Below, one piece after another: positions 54,468-64,000 of a stretch of 64,000 bases of DNA. Each line of letters starts with the position of its first letter. The stretch's first letter is position 1. This stretch comes from Balamuthia mandrillaris (taxonomy: Eukaryota > Discosea > Longamoebia > Balamuthiidae): positions 221,001 through 285,000 of the forward strand of contig JAVKOQ010000028.1 of NCBI GenBank assembly GCA_031835245.1, written 5' to 3'. The notes under the pieces were generated by a model. The model saw only the letters and a list, made by a program, of their open reading frames with translations, had not been told where the DNA came from and did no database searches. The translations under genes and the position numbers were made by a program.

Positions 54468-54970
54468 CTCTTCTTTCTTCCCTTGGCGCAATAAAAAAAA
54501 TAATTGGACTTGTCTCTTCTTCTGTTCCACCTCTCTCTCTCTCTCTTCTCTCTTCTCTCTTCTCTCTCCTCTCTTCTCTCTCCCTCCCTCCCTCTTCTCT
54601 CTTCTCTCTTCTCTCTCTTCTCTCTCTTCTCTCTTCTCTCTTCTCTCTTCTCTCTTTCTCTCTCTCTCTCTTCTCTCTCTTCTCTCTCTCTCTCTCTCTC
54701 TCTCTTCCTCTCTTTCTCTCTCTCTCTCTCTTCTTCTCTTCTCTCTTCCTCTTCTTCTTCCTCTTCTCTTCTTCCTCTTCTTCTTCTTCTCTCTTTCTCT
54801 CTCTTCTCTTCTCTCTTCTCTCTTCTCTCTTCTCTTCTCTCTTCTCTTCTCTCTTCTCTCTTCTCTCTTCTCTCTTCTCTCTTCTCTCTTCTCTCCGTTG
54901 AAATAAATTGTTGTTGGATGAGGAAGATAAGATGGAGAATGCACAAAAGACAAGGGCACTTGTGCCTACA
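54468..54970. repeat. Pyrimidine-purine tract upstream of PIN4
   Basis: From about 54529 to 54896 the + strand is almost pure C and T in irregular TCTCTTC units. The tract occupies the whole promoter/leader space of PIN4 (minus strand) and reaches the 3' end of the next gene. On the PIN4 coding strand it is polypurine. Confidence 0.92.
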
Positions 54971-55650
54971 TCACTTGGATTTGTACTTGGAAGATTGCAA
55001 GGACACTATGATCATGAACACGCCAAGCCCAAACATGAAAAGACAATACATCTTCTGGCGATGCCAACTTTCCTCGTTTGTCACGTAGTCGTAGGCTAGC
55101 AATCTCCGTTGGGGCTTTGGCAGTCCTTCAGCATGATATACTGTTTGCCCAACGCCACAAGCACGGTACTCTGTAGCACCATCTGTTTTTCCCATCTCAA
55201 CGGAAGCTAAGTAAAAATAACTTTGTCATAAAGAAAACTTGTTGGGAAGTATTATTACCTACGAAGAATGCAAGGGGCTTTTGGGTACCCAAAACTGTTG
55301 GCGCGATACCAAGAGGGTTGGCTCTGTTGCATACTAAGAGGGAGTGCCATTAAAACCATGCCAGGCGCCACTCAGAACTCCCTAATAATTCGTTTAGCCC
55401 GATTCACACCTGACAGCAACCAATACATAAAAGAGCTCAAACCGTGGGTCCGAACGCATGCCAGGAGGCAGCGGAGGTTCTGCTTCCCACTCTGGTTCAA
55501 AGCAATTCCACGGGACATTGGTGACTTGGTCGTATATGGGCACAAAGTTTGAGCCTTTGGGGATGTGATGTAATCCTTCGGAGAGTTCGAGTACGGCTAC
55601 AGTAGAGAAGCAGAAAAAGTTTTGTGGTGAGCATGGAGACGAGAGAGAGA

Positions 55651-55687
<37 letters not shown>

Positions 55688-55946
55688 GGCGGGAGGGAGG
55701 GAGGGAGAGAGAGGGAGGGAGGAAGGGAGAGAGGGAGGGAGCACATATGAAAGGGAAACTTACGTTGCCAGTTCCTTTGAACAAACAAGACGAATACTGG
55801 GTTTACCACCAAAGATAATGCTGCCACAACTATCACCACCCGCCAAAGCAGGATTCTGATATGTTCATATGTCTACCAGTGTTATCAGCGCGGAAAATGC
55901 CCCAACTAAAACAACTGGAACAGACCCCATACAATAAAGTGCGCAT
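54971..55946 (-). CDS. Orphan two-helix membrane protein
   Basis: Five exons join in frame to 190 residues: 55933-55946 (14 bases), 55764-55855, 55427-55596, 55263-55323 and 54971-55206. The start MRTLL is carried by a 14-base exon with donor GTATGG. One hydrophobic segment at the N-terminus (LLWRVVIVVAALSLVVNPVF) and one near the C-terminus (MYCLFMFGLGVFMIIVSL) flank a lumenal-looking Pro/Trp/Cys-containing domain (WNCFEPEWEAEPPLPPGM). The C-terminus is SSKYKSK. I recognise no family. Exon 4 is the weakest because two acceptors are possible; I chose the one keeping the frame open. Confidence 0.65.
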
Positions 55947-56228
55947 TCGAGGGCAGGACCCATCAGGAATAAGCACAAAAGGGGTATGTGCACTATGTGA
56001 ACCGAGAAGCAAAGGAGAGTAAAGAAGAGCGAAGGATGAATCATTTTCCGTGAGGAGGCAGGTAGATGTTATTCCAAACTTCTTTTTTCAACCGGCAGTG
56101 TCTGTTTTCTTCTTGAAAAAAAGAGGAACCCGATCGATAAGGAAAAAAAGGGAACCTCTGGCTTCACAGAGGGTGAATGGAATGGATGCTCATGCTGCTG
56201 CTTTAAACTTTTGTTGCTCGTCATTTAT
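55947..56228. other. Short intergenic region
   Basis: About 280 bases between the orphan membrane gene and the V-ATPase stop. No gene seen. Confidence 0.4.
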
Positions 56229-57304
56229 TTACAAGCTACGAAAGGCGGAGTAAAGCTGGTCCTCCAGGGCTTTGTAACGCGTGACCACCCTTTGTTCTCC
56301 GTCATCCGGCTCCGCATACTTCATCGCAGTCAGCTCATAGTAGACATCGCCCAACTGCCTTTTGAGGCTCGCCAAATCCATCTTCTTTTGTTCCACAACA
56401 TCCATCGCCAAGTCGTGATAGAGAAGCATGTTGCGAAGCATCCAAACCATCTTGTAGAACGGGCAGTATCTGTCATACATCGTGAACATGTTTTGCTGCA
56501 AAAAGTCCTCTCGGATAAGTCTGGCCACGTCCAATGTCACTTTGTCTCCCTCTGGCAGAGCGTCCCGCCCGATGGCTTCCACTGTTTCTGTCAGCTCCTC
56601 TTCCTTTTGCAGTATCGCTTTGCACCGTTGTTTCAGTTGCACGAAACGAATAGAGTCAGAGTCTGTCATTTCGTAAAAGTCCTCCAAAATCTTTTCAACA
56701 TGGCTGAAGCTCAAAAGCCAATTGACGGATGGAAAGTGGCGGCGTTGAGCCAGCCTCTTGTCCAAAGCCCAAAAGACTTGAACCAGGCTCAATGTCTTTG
56801 ACGTTACAGGCTCCGAGAAGTCGCCTCCCGGAGGAGAGACTGTACCCAAGATGGTGAGACTGCCGCTTCGTTTAGGCGAGCCATAGCAGCGAATTTTGCC
56901 CGCTCGTTCGTAGAAGGCTGCAAGTCTAGCGCTCAAATACGCTGGATAACCGTCGTCTACAAGAGTGATAAGGGACAAGGAGAGAATGAAAGGAGAGGAA
57001 AGCAAAAAGCAAGAAAGATTAACGGGTAACATAGAGTCTGATATAGCGTGAGAGGGCACAAACCAGCAGGCATTTCAGCCAACCTTGCAGATATCTCGCG
57101 AAGAGCTTCAGCCCAACGCGAGGTTGAATCAGCCATCAACGACACGTTGTATCCCATATCTCGAAAGTACTCCGATATAGCCACACCGGTGAAGATAGAT
57201 GCCTCACGAGCAGCAACAGGCATGTTTGCCGTATTGGCTACCAATGCCATTCTTTTCATTACTGACGTTTGTGTGCCCCATCCTGCTGGTGTTGTTATCT
57301 ATTA

Positions 57305-57381
<77 letters not shown>

Positions 57382-59111
57382 ACAACAACAACAAAAACAA
57401 ACAATACTCATGACACTGTTAGCAGAAGCACTGTAAAGTAATTAACAGTTCGGTTACATTACCTCAGGAAACTCCATCAATGCTTCAGCCATTTCATTGC
57501 CTCGCTCCCCACATCCAACATAAAGCACAACGTCTGAGTTTGTGTATTTAGTAATGCTGTACAATATCATGGATTTGCCTCCACCAAATGCTCCTGGTAT
57601 CGCTACCGTTCCTCCTTGTACGCATCTGGTAAATAAGAAAAAGCGAAGAAGAAAGAAGAAAAATCAACACCATTGCAAGAATAAAGAAAGAAATAAGAGC
57701 AACTAAAGCTGATAGATGAGATAAGGAGATCAATAAAGTTTGAAAAAGGGTTACTAACGGGAAAAGAGCATCTAAAATACGCTGTCCAGTGAAAAGTGGA
57801 TAATTACTTCTAAGTCTTTGAGCGATGGGACGAGGCGTTCGTACTGGCCATGACTGAGCCATCGTAAAGTTTTTGACTTGATCCTCAAACTCTACCTCTA
57901 ATACGGTGTCCTATTGAAAATATAAACATTATTTCCCAAGAAGAAGAAAAAGAAGAAGAAGAACAAGAACAAGAAGAACAAGAAGAACAAGAACGAGAAC
58001 GAGAACGAGAACAAGAACGAGAACGAGAACGAGAACAAGAAGATAAAGTGTACTTGAATGGTGTAATAGTCGGCGTCAGCGATGAATGTAATGGTTCCTT
58101 TTTCGTTGGGAGGAAGGCATATCTTATGAATAATCAGAGAGTTCTCCACAACAGTTCCAAAAACGTCTCCTCCTGTGATGTTGTCTCCAACCTGGTATAA
58201 CAAAGCATTAATACCAACTACAAAACACTAAGTAAAAAAGTAAGAAAGGAAGTAAAAATACTTTGAAATGAGTTTCGGGTTCAAAAAACCATCGAAGATC
58301 TCGGTTTAGAGCAGAGACATTAACGCCTTTTGGAATAAAAGTCTCCTTGGTGAGGTCAGCAATGCTGCCCAATGGCCGTTGTATGCCGTCAAACAAGTTT
58401 GAAAGTAGACCTAATGTATGTTCTGTTTGGCTACTAACAACTAAAGTAAAGCATAGAACTAACTAACCTGGACCAAGTTCAACGGATAAAGGCTTTCCGG
58501 TCCTTTGAACAGGATCTCCAACCGACAACCCAGCTGAGAAGCGTTTATAAATACAATGGAAGAAGCGAAACGACAAGAATAGAAGGAACAAAGCCACAAG
58601 AAAGAAGAAACGAATGTCGAGAAAGAAAACAACTCATATTACACGTGATGTAATGGCAGGGAATGACAGATTACCTACCAGTATCTTCAAAGACTTGAAC
58701 GGTGACGCTCGAACCATTCACTTTGATGATTTCTCCCAAAAGCTGGTCGTGTCCAACTCTCACCTGTTTACACCATCGTTGCAATAAGGGCGGTTGAGAA
58801 ACAAAAAGCAACAGAAAAGCAACAACATACCAGTTCGTACATAGCTGCTCCAGAAAGGCTCTCAGCTACCACAACTAATACGAATAAAAAAGGTGAGGGG
58901 CCGTTTAGTTTGAGAGCGCAAGGGGGGTAATACCTGGCCCGGAGACCGCAAAGATGGCACCGTAGTTGCTCTCCTTGTCTTCATCAACATCGCAGTCGAT
59001 GTAATACTGAAATGAAAGGAGTCGTGCAAGTCGGTCTGTCAGCAACACCAAGTTGGGTAATAACACCCAAACAGAAAGGAAGGAAAGAGAGAGAGAAAAA
59101 ACCTTGCTCAT
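56229..59111 (-). CDS. ATP6V1A: V-type ATPase catalytic subunit A
   Basis: Catalytic subunit of the V1 sector that acidifies endolysosomes and contractile vacuoles. Eleven exons join to 613 residues: 59103-59111 (9 bases, MSK), 58934-59006, 58831-58874, 58679-58763, 58468-58533, 58262-58410, 58054-58191, 57759-57910, 57463-57625, 57064-57298 and 56229-56956. Landmarks: [105 protein letters not shown] and HFPSVNWL. The P-loop is GAFGGGKS rather than the usual GAFGCGKT, so the redox-sensed Cys254 is absent. The C-terminal 100 residues diverge more than usual, so this may be one of two A isoforms. Confidence 0.94.
57305..57396. repeat. CAACAG hexanucleotide repeat in V-ATPase intron 9
   Basis: About 13 copies of CAACAG on the + strand followed by CAA triplets. 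In the transcript it reads CTGTTG, a T-rich tract ending five bases before the exon 10 acceptor, so it takes the place of the polypyrimidine tract. All frames through it are open, which creates false reading frames. Confidence 0.93.
57944..58042. repeat. GAACAA/GAACGA repeat in V-ATPase intron 7
   Basis: Around 100 bases of GAAGAA, GAACAA and GAACGA hexamers and triplets in intron 7 (57911-58053). It is pyrimidine-rich in the transcript. Confidence 0.9.
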
Positions 59112-59285
59112 GACCGTGCGCCAAAAGAGAAGCTAGAGCGGGTAGGCTGTGTGCGTTCTCTCTCTCTGGTGAAAAGTTCTCCGCAGCTTTTTCCATTCTT
59201 GCAAACCCACAAGCACTTCTCTGACAGAGCAATTCTGCCAATATTAGAGTTTTATGGCAATTTAATTGCGACAAACATCAACTCA

Positions 59286-59357
59286 AGCCCCATGGTGTAG
59301 TTGGTAACATACCAGGTTTTGGTTCTGGTGCCCTCAGTTCGATTCTGGGTGGGGCTG
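59286..59357 (+). tRNA. tRNA-Gln (anticodon TTG)
   Basis: Complete 72-base cloverleaf without intron. The acceptor stem AGCCCCA pairs perfectly with TGGGGCT, T8 follows, the D arm is GTGT/ACAT around AGTTGGTA, the anticodon stem CCAGG/TCTGG encloses TTTTGGT (anticodon TTG), and the T arm is CTCAG-TTCGATT-CTGGG. Discriminator G. It lies between the V-ATPase and HDDC2-like genes on the opposite strand, with a T-run 15-30 bases downstream. Confidence 0.94.
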
Positions 59358-59468
59358 CATATCTTTTTTGTATTAATTTTTTTTGAGTTTAACGAAAAGA
59401 AAGAGCAAAGAGAGGGAGGGAGAGAGAGAGAGAGAGAGGTTTGCCTCTCTCTCTCTTTTCCTTGTTGG

Positions 59469-60292
59469 CTACTGTCGTTCATCGTCGTTGTTGCGGGAGA
59501 GTGTGTTTTGGCTCGCTGCCGAGAGGCTTGCGCTTTGTTCTGAAGAACGCAACCGAGTGAGCTCAGCCACCCAGCTCTTGACGGTCGGATCGGTGATGCG
59601 GTGGGCGCTGTCGAAGAAGTGCTCCAGGTCCTTGCCCTGTGCTCGCTCATACTCAAAGGCTTGCAAGTACATTTCGAACTTGTCAATATCGTGCATGACC
59701 TATTCATAAAGCAATTGCCATTCAGCTCAGCCCAACAGAAAGAACAGAAACTTGAGTACCTTGGCTTCGGGTGTGCTGGATTGCTCATACTCCAAGAATA
59801 AAGAGTACATTTCCTCTCCAACAGGACCTTAAACGAGAGTGAGTGAGAGTGAAGACACATGTGGAGAAACAGAAAAAAAAATTGGCACAGACCATTGATC
59901 TTGGAGCAGATGGCTTGCATAGCTTCATCCTCTGCGCGTGCTTTCTCCTCTTTGCTAATGCCGTCAAAGGGAGTGATGTCACCGACGATGGCCTCCGCTA
60001 TGTCGTGCACCAGCGCCATCTTTATCATTTTCTCCTTGTTCAAACCGGAAGCGCTTCCCTTCTCGTTGCCAAAGAGAAAGGAGATGACGGCCATTCTGTA
60101 CATGTGGTCGGAGATGGACTCTGGCAGGTGCACCTCGCTGTTGACCCAACCCGTTCTCTTGGTGGTCTTCAACGCTCCGCATATCCGCAGGAACTCCAAC
60201 ACGCCGCTAGCCCCACCAGCAGCAGCAGCAGAGCCCTCAGCGCCACTACGCGCCGCAACCCCATCATTCCCAGCGCTCTGCGATGCTTGCAT
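59469..60292 (-). CDS. HDDC2: HD-domain 5'-nucleotidase (HDDC2/YfbR-like)
   Basis: Metal-dependent phosphohydrolase acting on deoxynucleoside monophosphates in characterised relatives. Three exons join to 232 residues: 59893-60292, 59760-59827 and 59469-59699. An Ala/Gly-rich leader (1-30) precedes the domain. The HD core reads SISDHMYRMAVISFLF (first metal His), MIKMALVHDIAEAIVGDITP (HD pair and the DITP motif) and KEEKARAEDEAM, then a C-terminal HxxDKFEMYLQAFEYE helix typical of the family. The Ser/Asn tail is not conserved. Confidence 0.92.
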
Positions 60293-60503
60293 TTTTTCCC
60301 CTCTCGCGTATTTTTGCGGACACCTAATTGTCGACAAATGGATTAACTCAAGGACGACACGAATAGGCACAAATAAAAGAAAGAAAAAAGAAAGAAGAAT
60401 AAAAAAAAAGGGGAAAAGAAAAAAGAGGAGAGAAAAAGCAAGAGGAGGGGGACCAACAAACCAACAAGGCTTTTTTTAAAAAAAAGAAAAACAAAAGAAC
60501 AAA

Positions 60504-60939
60504 ATGGGAAAGAGTTTGCGCTCCAAGAGGATGAGGAAGAAGAGGGCTGATCGGAGGGAAAAGCTGGATAATTGGCAGAAGGAACAGATTGAAAAACTCC
60601 ACGCAAAGTTGGAGGAGGTCATTCAAACGCCAACCGCTAATCTTGAAATCAAGACTGGTTTGTTGTTTTCTTATTTGTTTGGAGTGTTTTGTGCTATTAT
60701 TGTTTTCATGACCCTGACTGGATTTACTTTAATTTTTGCAAATTTCAGAACCGGATACAGAAGAAATGGAAGCAGCCAAAGCAAACGTGCCGAGGTCCAA
60801 AGTAACAGTCACCATGGAGTTGGAGTCCAACATCGCCAAAGCCAAAAACCGCCGGCGGAACCGCACCGCCAAGAAAAAAGCCACTGCCGCAACAACTCAG
60901 CCCCGACGGCCAAAGGAGAGGATGGACGTTCCACAATAA
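60504..60939 (+). CDS. LLPH/DUF2423-like small basic nucleolar-type protein
   Basis: Two exons, 60504-60657 and 60749-60939, join to 114 residues. The start MGKSLRSKRMRKKRADRRE matches the N-terminal motif of LLP homologue (LLPH) and yeast DUF2423 proteins, (M)(A/G)KSLRSK. A helix (DNWQKEQIEKLHAKLEEVIQ) follows and the C-terminus is rich in Arg and Lys (AKAKNRRRNRTAKKK). Relatives are nucleolar and tied to ribosome assembly; that role is inferred from the short N-terminal match only. The gene diverges from HDDC2 with about 210 bases between starts. Confidence 0.78.
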
Positions 60940-61316
60940 CTTTCCACATGTTTGGTTGTTTTCTTAAAACCCCCCCTACTCCTCTCTTCTCCTCCTACCC
61001 CTTTTTTTTTTCTTGCTTTCCAACAAGAGACTCCATCTGCCCTTTCTCTCCTCTATTTCCTGCTTCTTTCTTTTCTTTGTTTTTTGTTTTGAAGTTGCCG
61101 CTTGCTTTCGCACCAAAGCAAAGAAGGTTACCCCAGGTGGGCGCCTGTGTGTGTTGGCTCGACGTCTTTTAACCTAAGAGGGGGGAGCGAGGCGAGAGGA
61201 CAGAGACGCAGAGTAAATGGTGCTTGTTGTCATTGTGGGCTCTCGATCCTCAGCATGCTCGTCATGTTGTCTCCTCTCTACACTCGTTCTCGTTTTTTGC
61301 GTTTTGATGCGTTCTC
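60940..61316. other. Intergenic region
   Basis: About 380 bases, pyrimidine-rich at first, then mixed. Convergent 3' ends of the LLPH-like and Cys-rich genes. No gene seen. Confidence 0.4.
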
Positions 61317-61655
61317 TTAGGCCGCGCTCTCATAACGCTCAAAAAGTTTGCAGCTGGTCATTTCAGCAGCAGCCAGCCTGTTTCCCCTAACGCAGCTCTC
61401 GAACGTGCCGTAGTAGACGTGGCCCTGGCCGTGGTCCGTCTCGCAATAGATGTAGGCATTGGCGGTGGCCTTCCTGTCGTTGTCCTTGAGGCCCCGGAAG
61501 ACGTGGGGGCGGAGCTCTTTGGCCCTCACGGGATAGCCGCAGCGGCAGTGGGCGTAGCAGCCGGCCTTCTTCTTCCACCCCTCCGCCTGGGCGAGGGTGT
61601 AGGCGCAGTCGGCACCAGGGATGGTTGTCCCGCAGTCCACACACGCGAAGGACAT
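61317..61655 (-). CDS. Small Cys-rich probable zinc-binding protein
   Basis: Single exon of 112 residues, taken from the ATG at 61655 rather than an upstream GTG. Cysteines and histidines cluster as CVDCG near residue 5, ADCAYT, GCYAHCRCGYP (about 33-43) and YCETDHGQGHVYYGTFESC (about 72-90), ending with a further Cys. The spacing suggests one or two zinc sites. No family recognised. High-GC codon use and a full-length frame support it. Confidence 0.7.
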   Translation of the reverse strand: MSFACVDCGTTIPGADCAYTLAQAEGWKKKAGCYAHCRCGYPVRAKELRPHVFRGLKDNDRKATANAYIYCETDHGQGHVYYGTFESCVRGNRLAAAEMTSCKLFERYESAA

Positions 61656-62172
61656 GGCCAAAAACTGCACTTTAAACTTTTTGCTGGCATTTTTTATAAA
61701 ATTTATAAAATTCCAAGAAATAATTCAGGCTCTAATCTTGTCGACACATTTACTTTTGAAGATGAATTGTGTGTCGAATGGGAAGGGGGTATGAGATGGG
61801 GAAAATCGTCCAAAAATTGGTAGTAAATTATCCAACAAATTTAGCTCACAATCCCACCCAAAATTTACTGAAAGTTTCAAACCACCAATCAAAAATCAAA
61901 ACAGAGGCTTTATCTTACCATAAAAAGGCCATTTCTGTTGTCTTTTTCTTTGTCTCATCTCTAGCAGAGATCTTTCACGTCGACAAAAATTCATTGCTCC
62001 GCTTTACTTTTTCATTGTGCCCATTGGAAAGGCGTCATTTAATGAATTGCTGTGACGACATGAGAGTCAATTAAGACTAAAGAAAAAGAAGTAGCACAAA
62101 CGAGAGGGGCGAACCGTACGCGCGGACCATTGTTGGATTATTTTTTTTTTTTGTTTTCTGGTATGAAGCAAG
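61656..62172. other. Divergent promoter region
   Basis: About 520 bases, AT-rich, between the Cys-rich gene and the last gene. No gene or RNA seen. Confidence 0.45.
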
Positions 62173-63777
62173 ATGGAAGAGTTGAGCTACTTCACAATAT
62201 TAGGTTTGCTACTTTTTTTCCCATGGAATGAAATTTATTTTTTGGTGTGTAAGCGAATCCTAACTAACACACACACACACACACAAATAAGAACAATGTG
62301 GAACTAGAGAGGACCAAGAGGAGTTCTTTTCCTCGCAACACTCTGTCTTCTTCCGCACTATACTCAAATGTCTCTCTTCGCTTCCGGCTTCTGCGACATC
62401 TGCCGTTACTTCTCCATCTTCCGCCGCTTCTGCTTCGGCACCATCTGCAGCAAAGGCTCACTTGCTTCGAAAGAGCGGGTCTTTTTGGTCCAGACGTCTC
62501 TCTGGGCGACTTTCCTCCTCTACTCGTGGCACAAAGCTGCTACAAAGCTTTTCTTCAAATGATGTAGCGTCTTCCTCTCCCTCTTCGGCCGAAGTCAACA
62601 CCAACAGCTACAAAAACGAGGCAAGTTTAACGTTGGCGGAGAGTGTTCATCTGCTGGAGGTCTTCTTTGCTTTTGTGAGCACTCAGAGAGACAACTGCTC
62701 TTTTCGAACGTGGTTCCATCTCTTCTTGAGCGAATTCCTTCGACCTCTCTTCCCTTCTCTTTCTTCCTCTTCTCCTGCTGCTGCTTCCTCTGCCTCTGCT
62801 TCTGCTTCTTTTTCTCCTCCTACTGGTGATGAAAGCAAAGCTGACGAAGACAACGACAGCAACAACGAACTGCAAAGTCAAATAACACCACCAAGAACAG
62901 AAGGCGATGTGAGCAACGTGCCGCTTGCGGTTCAGAGTTGCATATGCCATATTCTCCATCAGTGGTTCCGCTCTGCTACTCGTCGTGCTGATCTTCTTGG
63001 TGAACCCTCTGTTTCAGATTCAATTGACGAGGACGAAAGAGCAAAAGAGAAGCAACGGTCGGAGGAGCAAGACGAATCTGAGATAAAAACGAATGAAACA
63101 GACAATAGGAGAAGCTCAGTGTTATCTTTCCTTCTGCCACTTTGCCAAAGCATAGCGGAAAGCGTACTTTTTTCCAGGAGCGGTCGGTCTTCCCTATTTC
63201 TTTCAAAGAGTCAAAGCTCTCTTGTCAGTACTTGCTTTAGTCTTTGGTACATTTTGTGCATGGTAGATTCGCTGCTTCTCCTCTGCTCTTTGGTTTATTT
63301 CTTTTCTAACTTTTCAAAAAAAAAAAAAACAAACAAACAAACAAACAAACAAACAAACAAACAAACAAACAAACAAACAAACAAACAAACAACAACAAAA
63401 CAAAAAAAAAAAAAAACAAACCAACAACCGGACAAATAACAGCATACAGAACGCACTTCTACTTCATTGGATTATATACTCCCGTTTCAAATCGTACGTC
63501 TTCTGTTTATGTATATGTGGTTGGCAGAGGAAAAGAGAGCACTGAATAGTTATTCTAATGAGCTGTTGTTTTAGGCATTTTTGCAAAGGTTAGAAGATGC
63601 TTTCTCTCTGGAAGAGCCTCCAGAGGAGAACGACTCCATATTTGACATCCACGTTGCTTGTATGGAGCTCGTCTTAGAGATGGTTAAAAAAGCTGCAACA
63701 AATCCTCTTCCTGAAGATGTAAGGTAAGATAATTATTTTTTTCTAAATTTTGCTATAATCACTTAACAATACTCTCT

Positions 63778-63858
<81 letters not shown>

Positions 63859-64000
63859 TCTGGTGCGAATATAAAACAAAGAGCAAAACTTGAAGGAATG
63901 TTATTAGACATGACCGTTTTATTTCGGTGTCGTCTAAAGTTATTGGACTCGCCTGACGAGCCTCGGCGCTCCCAGGACTACGTGCTACGTTTAAAAGGCA
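62173..64000 (+). CDS. 5' part of a large unrecognised gene (partial)
   Basis: Four exons are visible: 62173-62203, 62292-63223, 63575-63723 and 63882 to the window edge. The long exon 2 has no usable ATG of its own; a 31-base first exon (MEELSYFTIL) supplies one in the right phase. The protein has helical, Leu-rich blocks (LTLAESVHLLEVFFAFV, SFRTWFHLFLSEFLRPLF, VQSCICHILHQWF, ACMELVLEMVKKAA, MLLDMTVLFRCRLKLL) broken by Ser- and Glu-rich linkers. It resembles a large alpha-solenoid scaffold. Neither family nor length can be judged here. Confidence 0.65.
63327..63391. repeat. CAAA tetranucleotide repeat in an intron
   Basis: About 15 copies of CAAA (AAAC) after a poly-A run, inside the intron 63224-63574. 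Confidence 0.93.
63771..63854. repeat. CT microsatellite in an intron
   Basis: About 85 bases of CT with a few CC and TCC interruptions in the intron 63724-63881, transcript-sense pyrimidine. Confidence 0.93.

Noticed and set aside
54529-54896. Arg/Glu- and Leu/Ser-repeat proteins on both strands
   Set aside because: Any frame in a pure pyrimidine-purine tract is open. No domain, no conserved ends.
57305-57396. Asn-Ser, Ala-Thr and Val-Ala repeat proteins
   Set aside because: The CAACAG repeat keeps all frames open. It lies in a V-ATPase intron between two well-supported exons.
59103-59196. Alternative V-ATPase start MEKAAENFSPER at 59196
   Set aside because: Its frame leaves exon 1 in phase 1, but exon 2 ([10 protein letters not shown]) needs phase 0. 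The ATG at 59111 (MSK) gives the right phase.

Overview
The window is nuclear DNA of a gene-dense, intron-rich microbial eukaryote. I read about 35 protein genes, most split by short GT-AG introns of roughly 50-250 bases, plus two tRNA genes. The gene content fits a free-living amoebozoan of the Acanthamoeba/Balamuthia kind: SH2/Cbl-type phosphotyrosine machinery next to F-box and ankyrin-type proteins, a villin headpiece, lysosomal NAGLU, and low-complexity Ser/Gln tracts. The species assignment is inference. I see no CRISPR array, no viral or LTR element and no recognisable transposon.

Layout. 0-2.4 kb: the 3' end of an unknown gene, then the proteasome ATPase Rpt5. 2.6-10.4 kb: four sulfotransferase-family genes, two of them tandem duplicates, around an SLC37-type sugar-phosphate exchanger. 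10.9-14.9 kb: a probable beta-sandwich regulator and a three-RRM RNA-binding protein. 16-27 kb: a PPTC7-type phosphatase, a small secreted Cys-rich protein, TAM41, a SAM methyltransferase, a Ser-rich orphan, an orphan membrane protein and a PTPMT1-type phosphatase. 27-36 kb: NAGLU, a flavin monooxygenase, a seven-repeat FG-GAP propeller and a four-helix membrane protein. 36.5-46.9 kb: tRNA-Lys, an RsuA-type pseudouridine synthase, a remarkable F-box/Cbl-TKB/villin-headpiece protein, an F-box-ankyrin protein and a thioredoxin-fold plus PH-like protein. 48-55.9 kb: CNOT9, Rab1-like GTPase, two tandem secreted Cys-rich proteins, PIN4 and a two-helix membrane protein. 56.2-64 kb: V-ATPase subunit A, tRNA-Gln, HDDC2-like nucleotidase, an LLPH/DUF2423-like protein, a small Cys-rich protein and the 5' part of a large unknown gene.

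The standout is the gene at 39530-43364. When its exons are joined it encodes an F-box, a Cbl-like tyrosine-kinase-binding module (four-helix, EF-hand, SH2) without a RING finger, a Tyr-rich acidic tail with three YAEP repeats, and a C-terminal villin headpiece. The headpiece exon is only 37 codons long and is easily missed. This looks like an SCF-type ubiquitin adaptor that would read phosphotyrosine and bind F-actin. A second theme is mitochondrial lipid work: TAM41 and a PTPMT1-type phosphatase, two enzymes of cardiolipin synthesis, lie 5.3 kb apart. A third is sulfated-glycan handling: four sulfotransferase-like genes plus NAGLU.

Exon coordinates are my own reading of splice signals, reading phase and family similarity. 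Every multi-exon model given has a coding length divisible by three, but none has been checked against transcripts.
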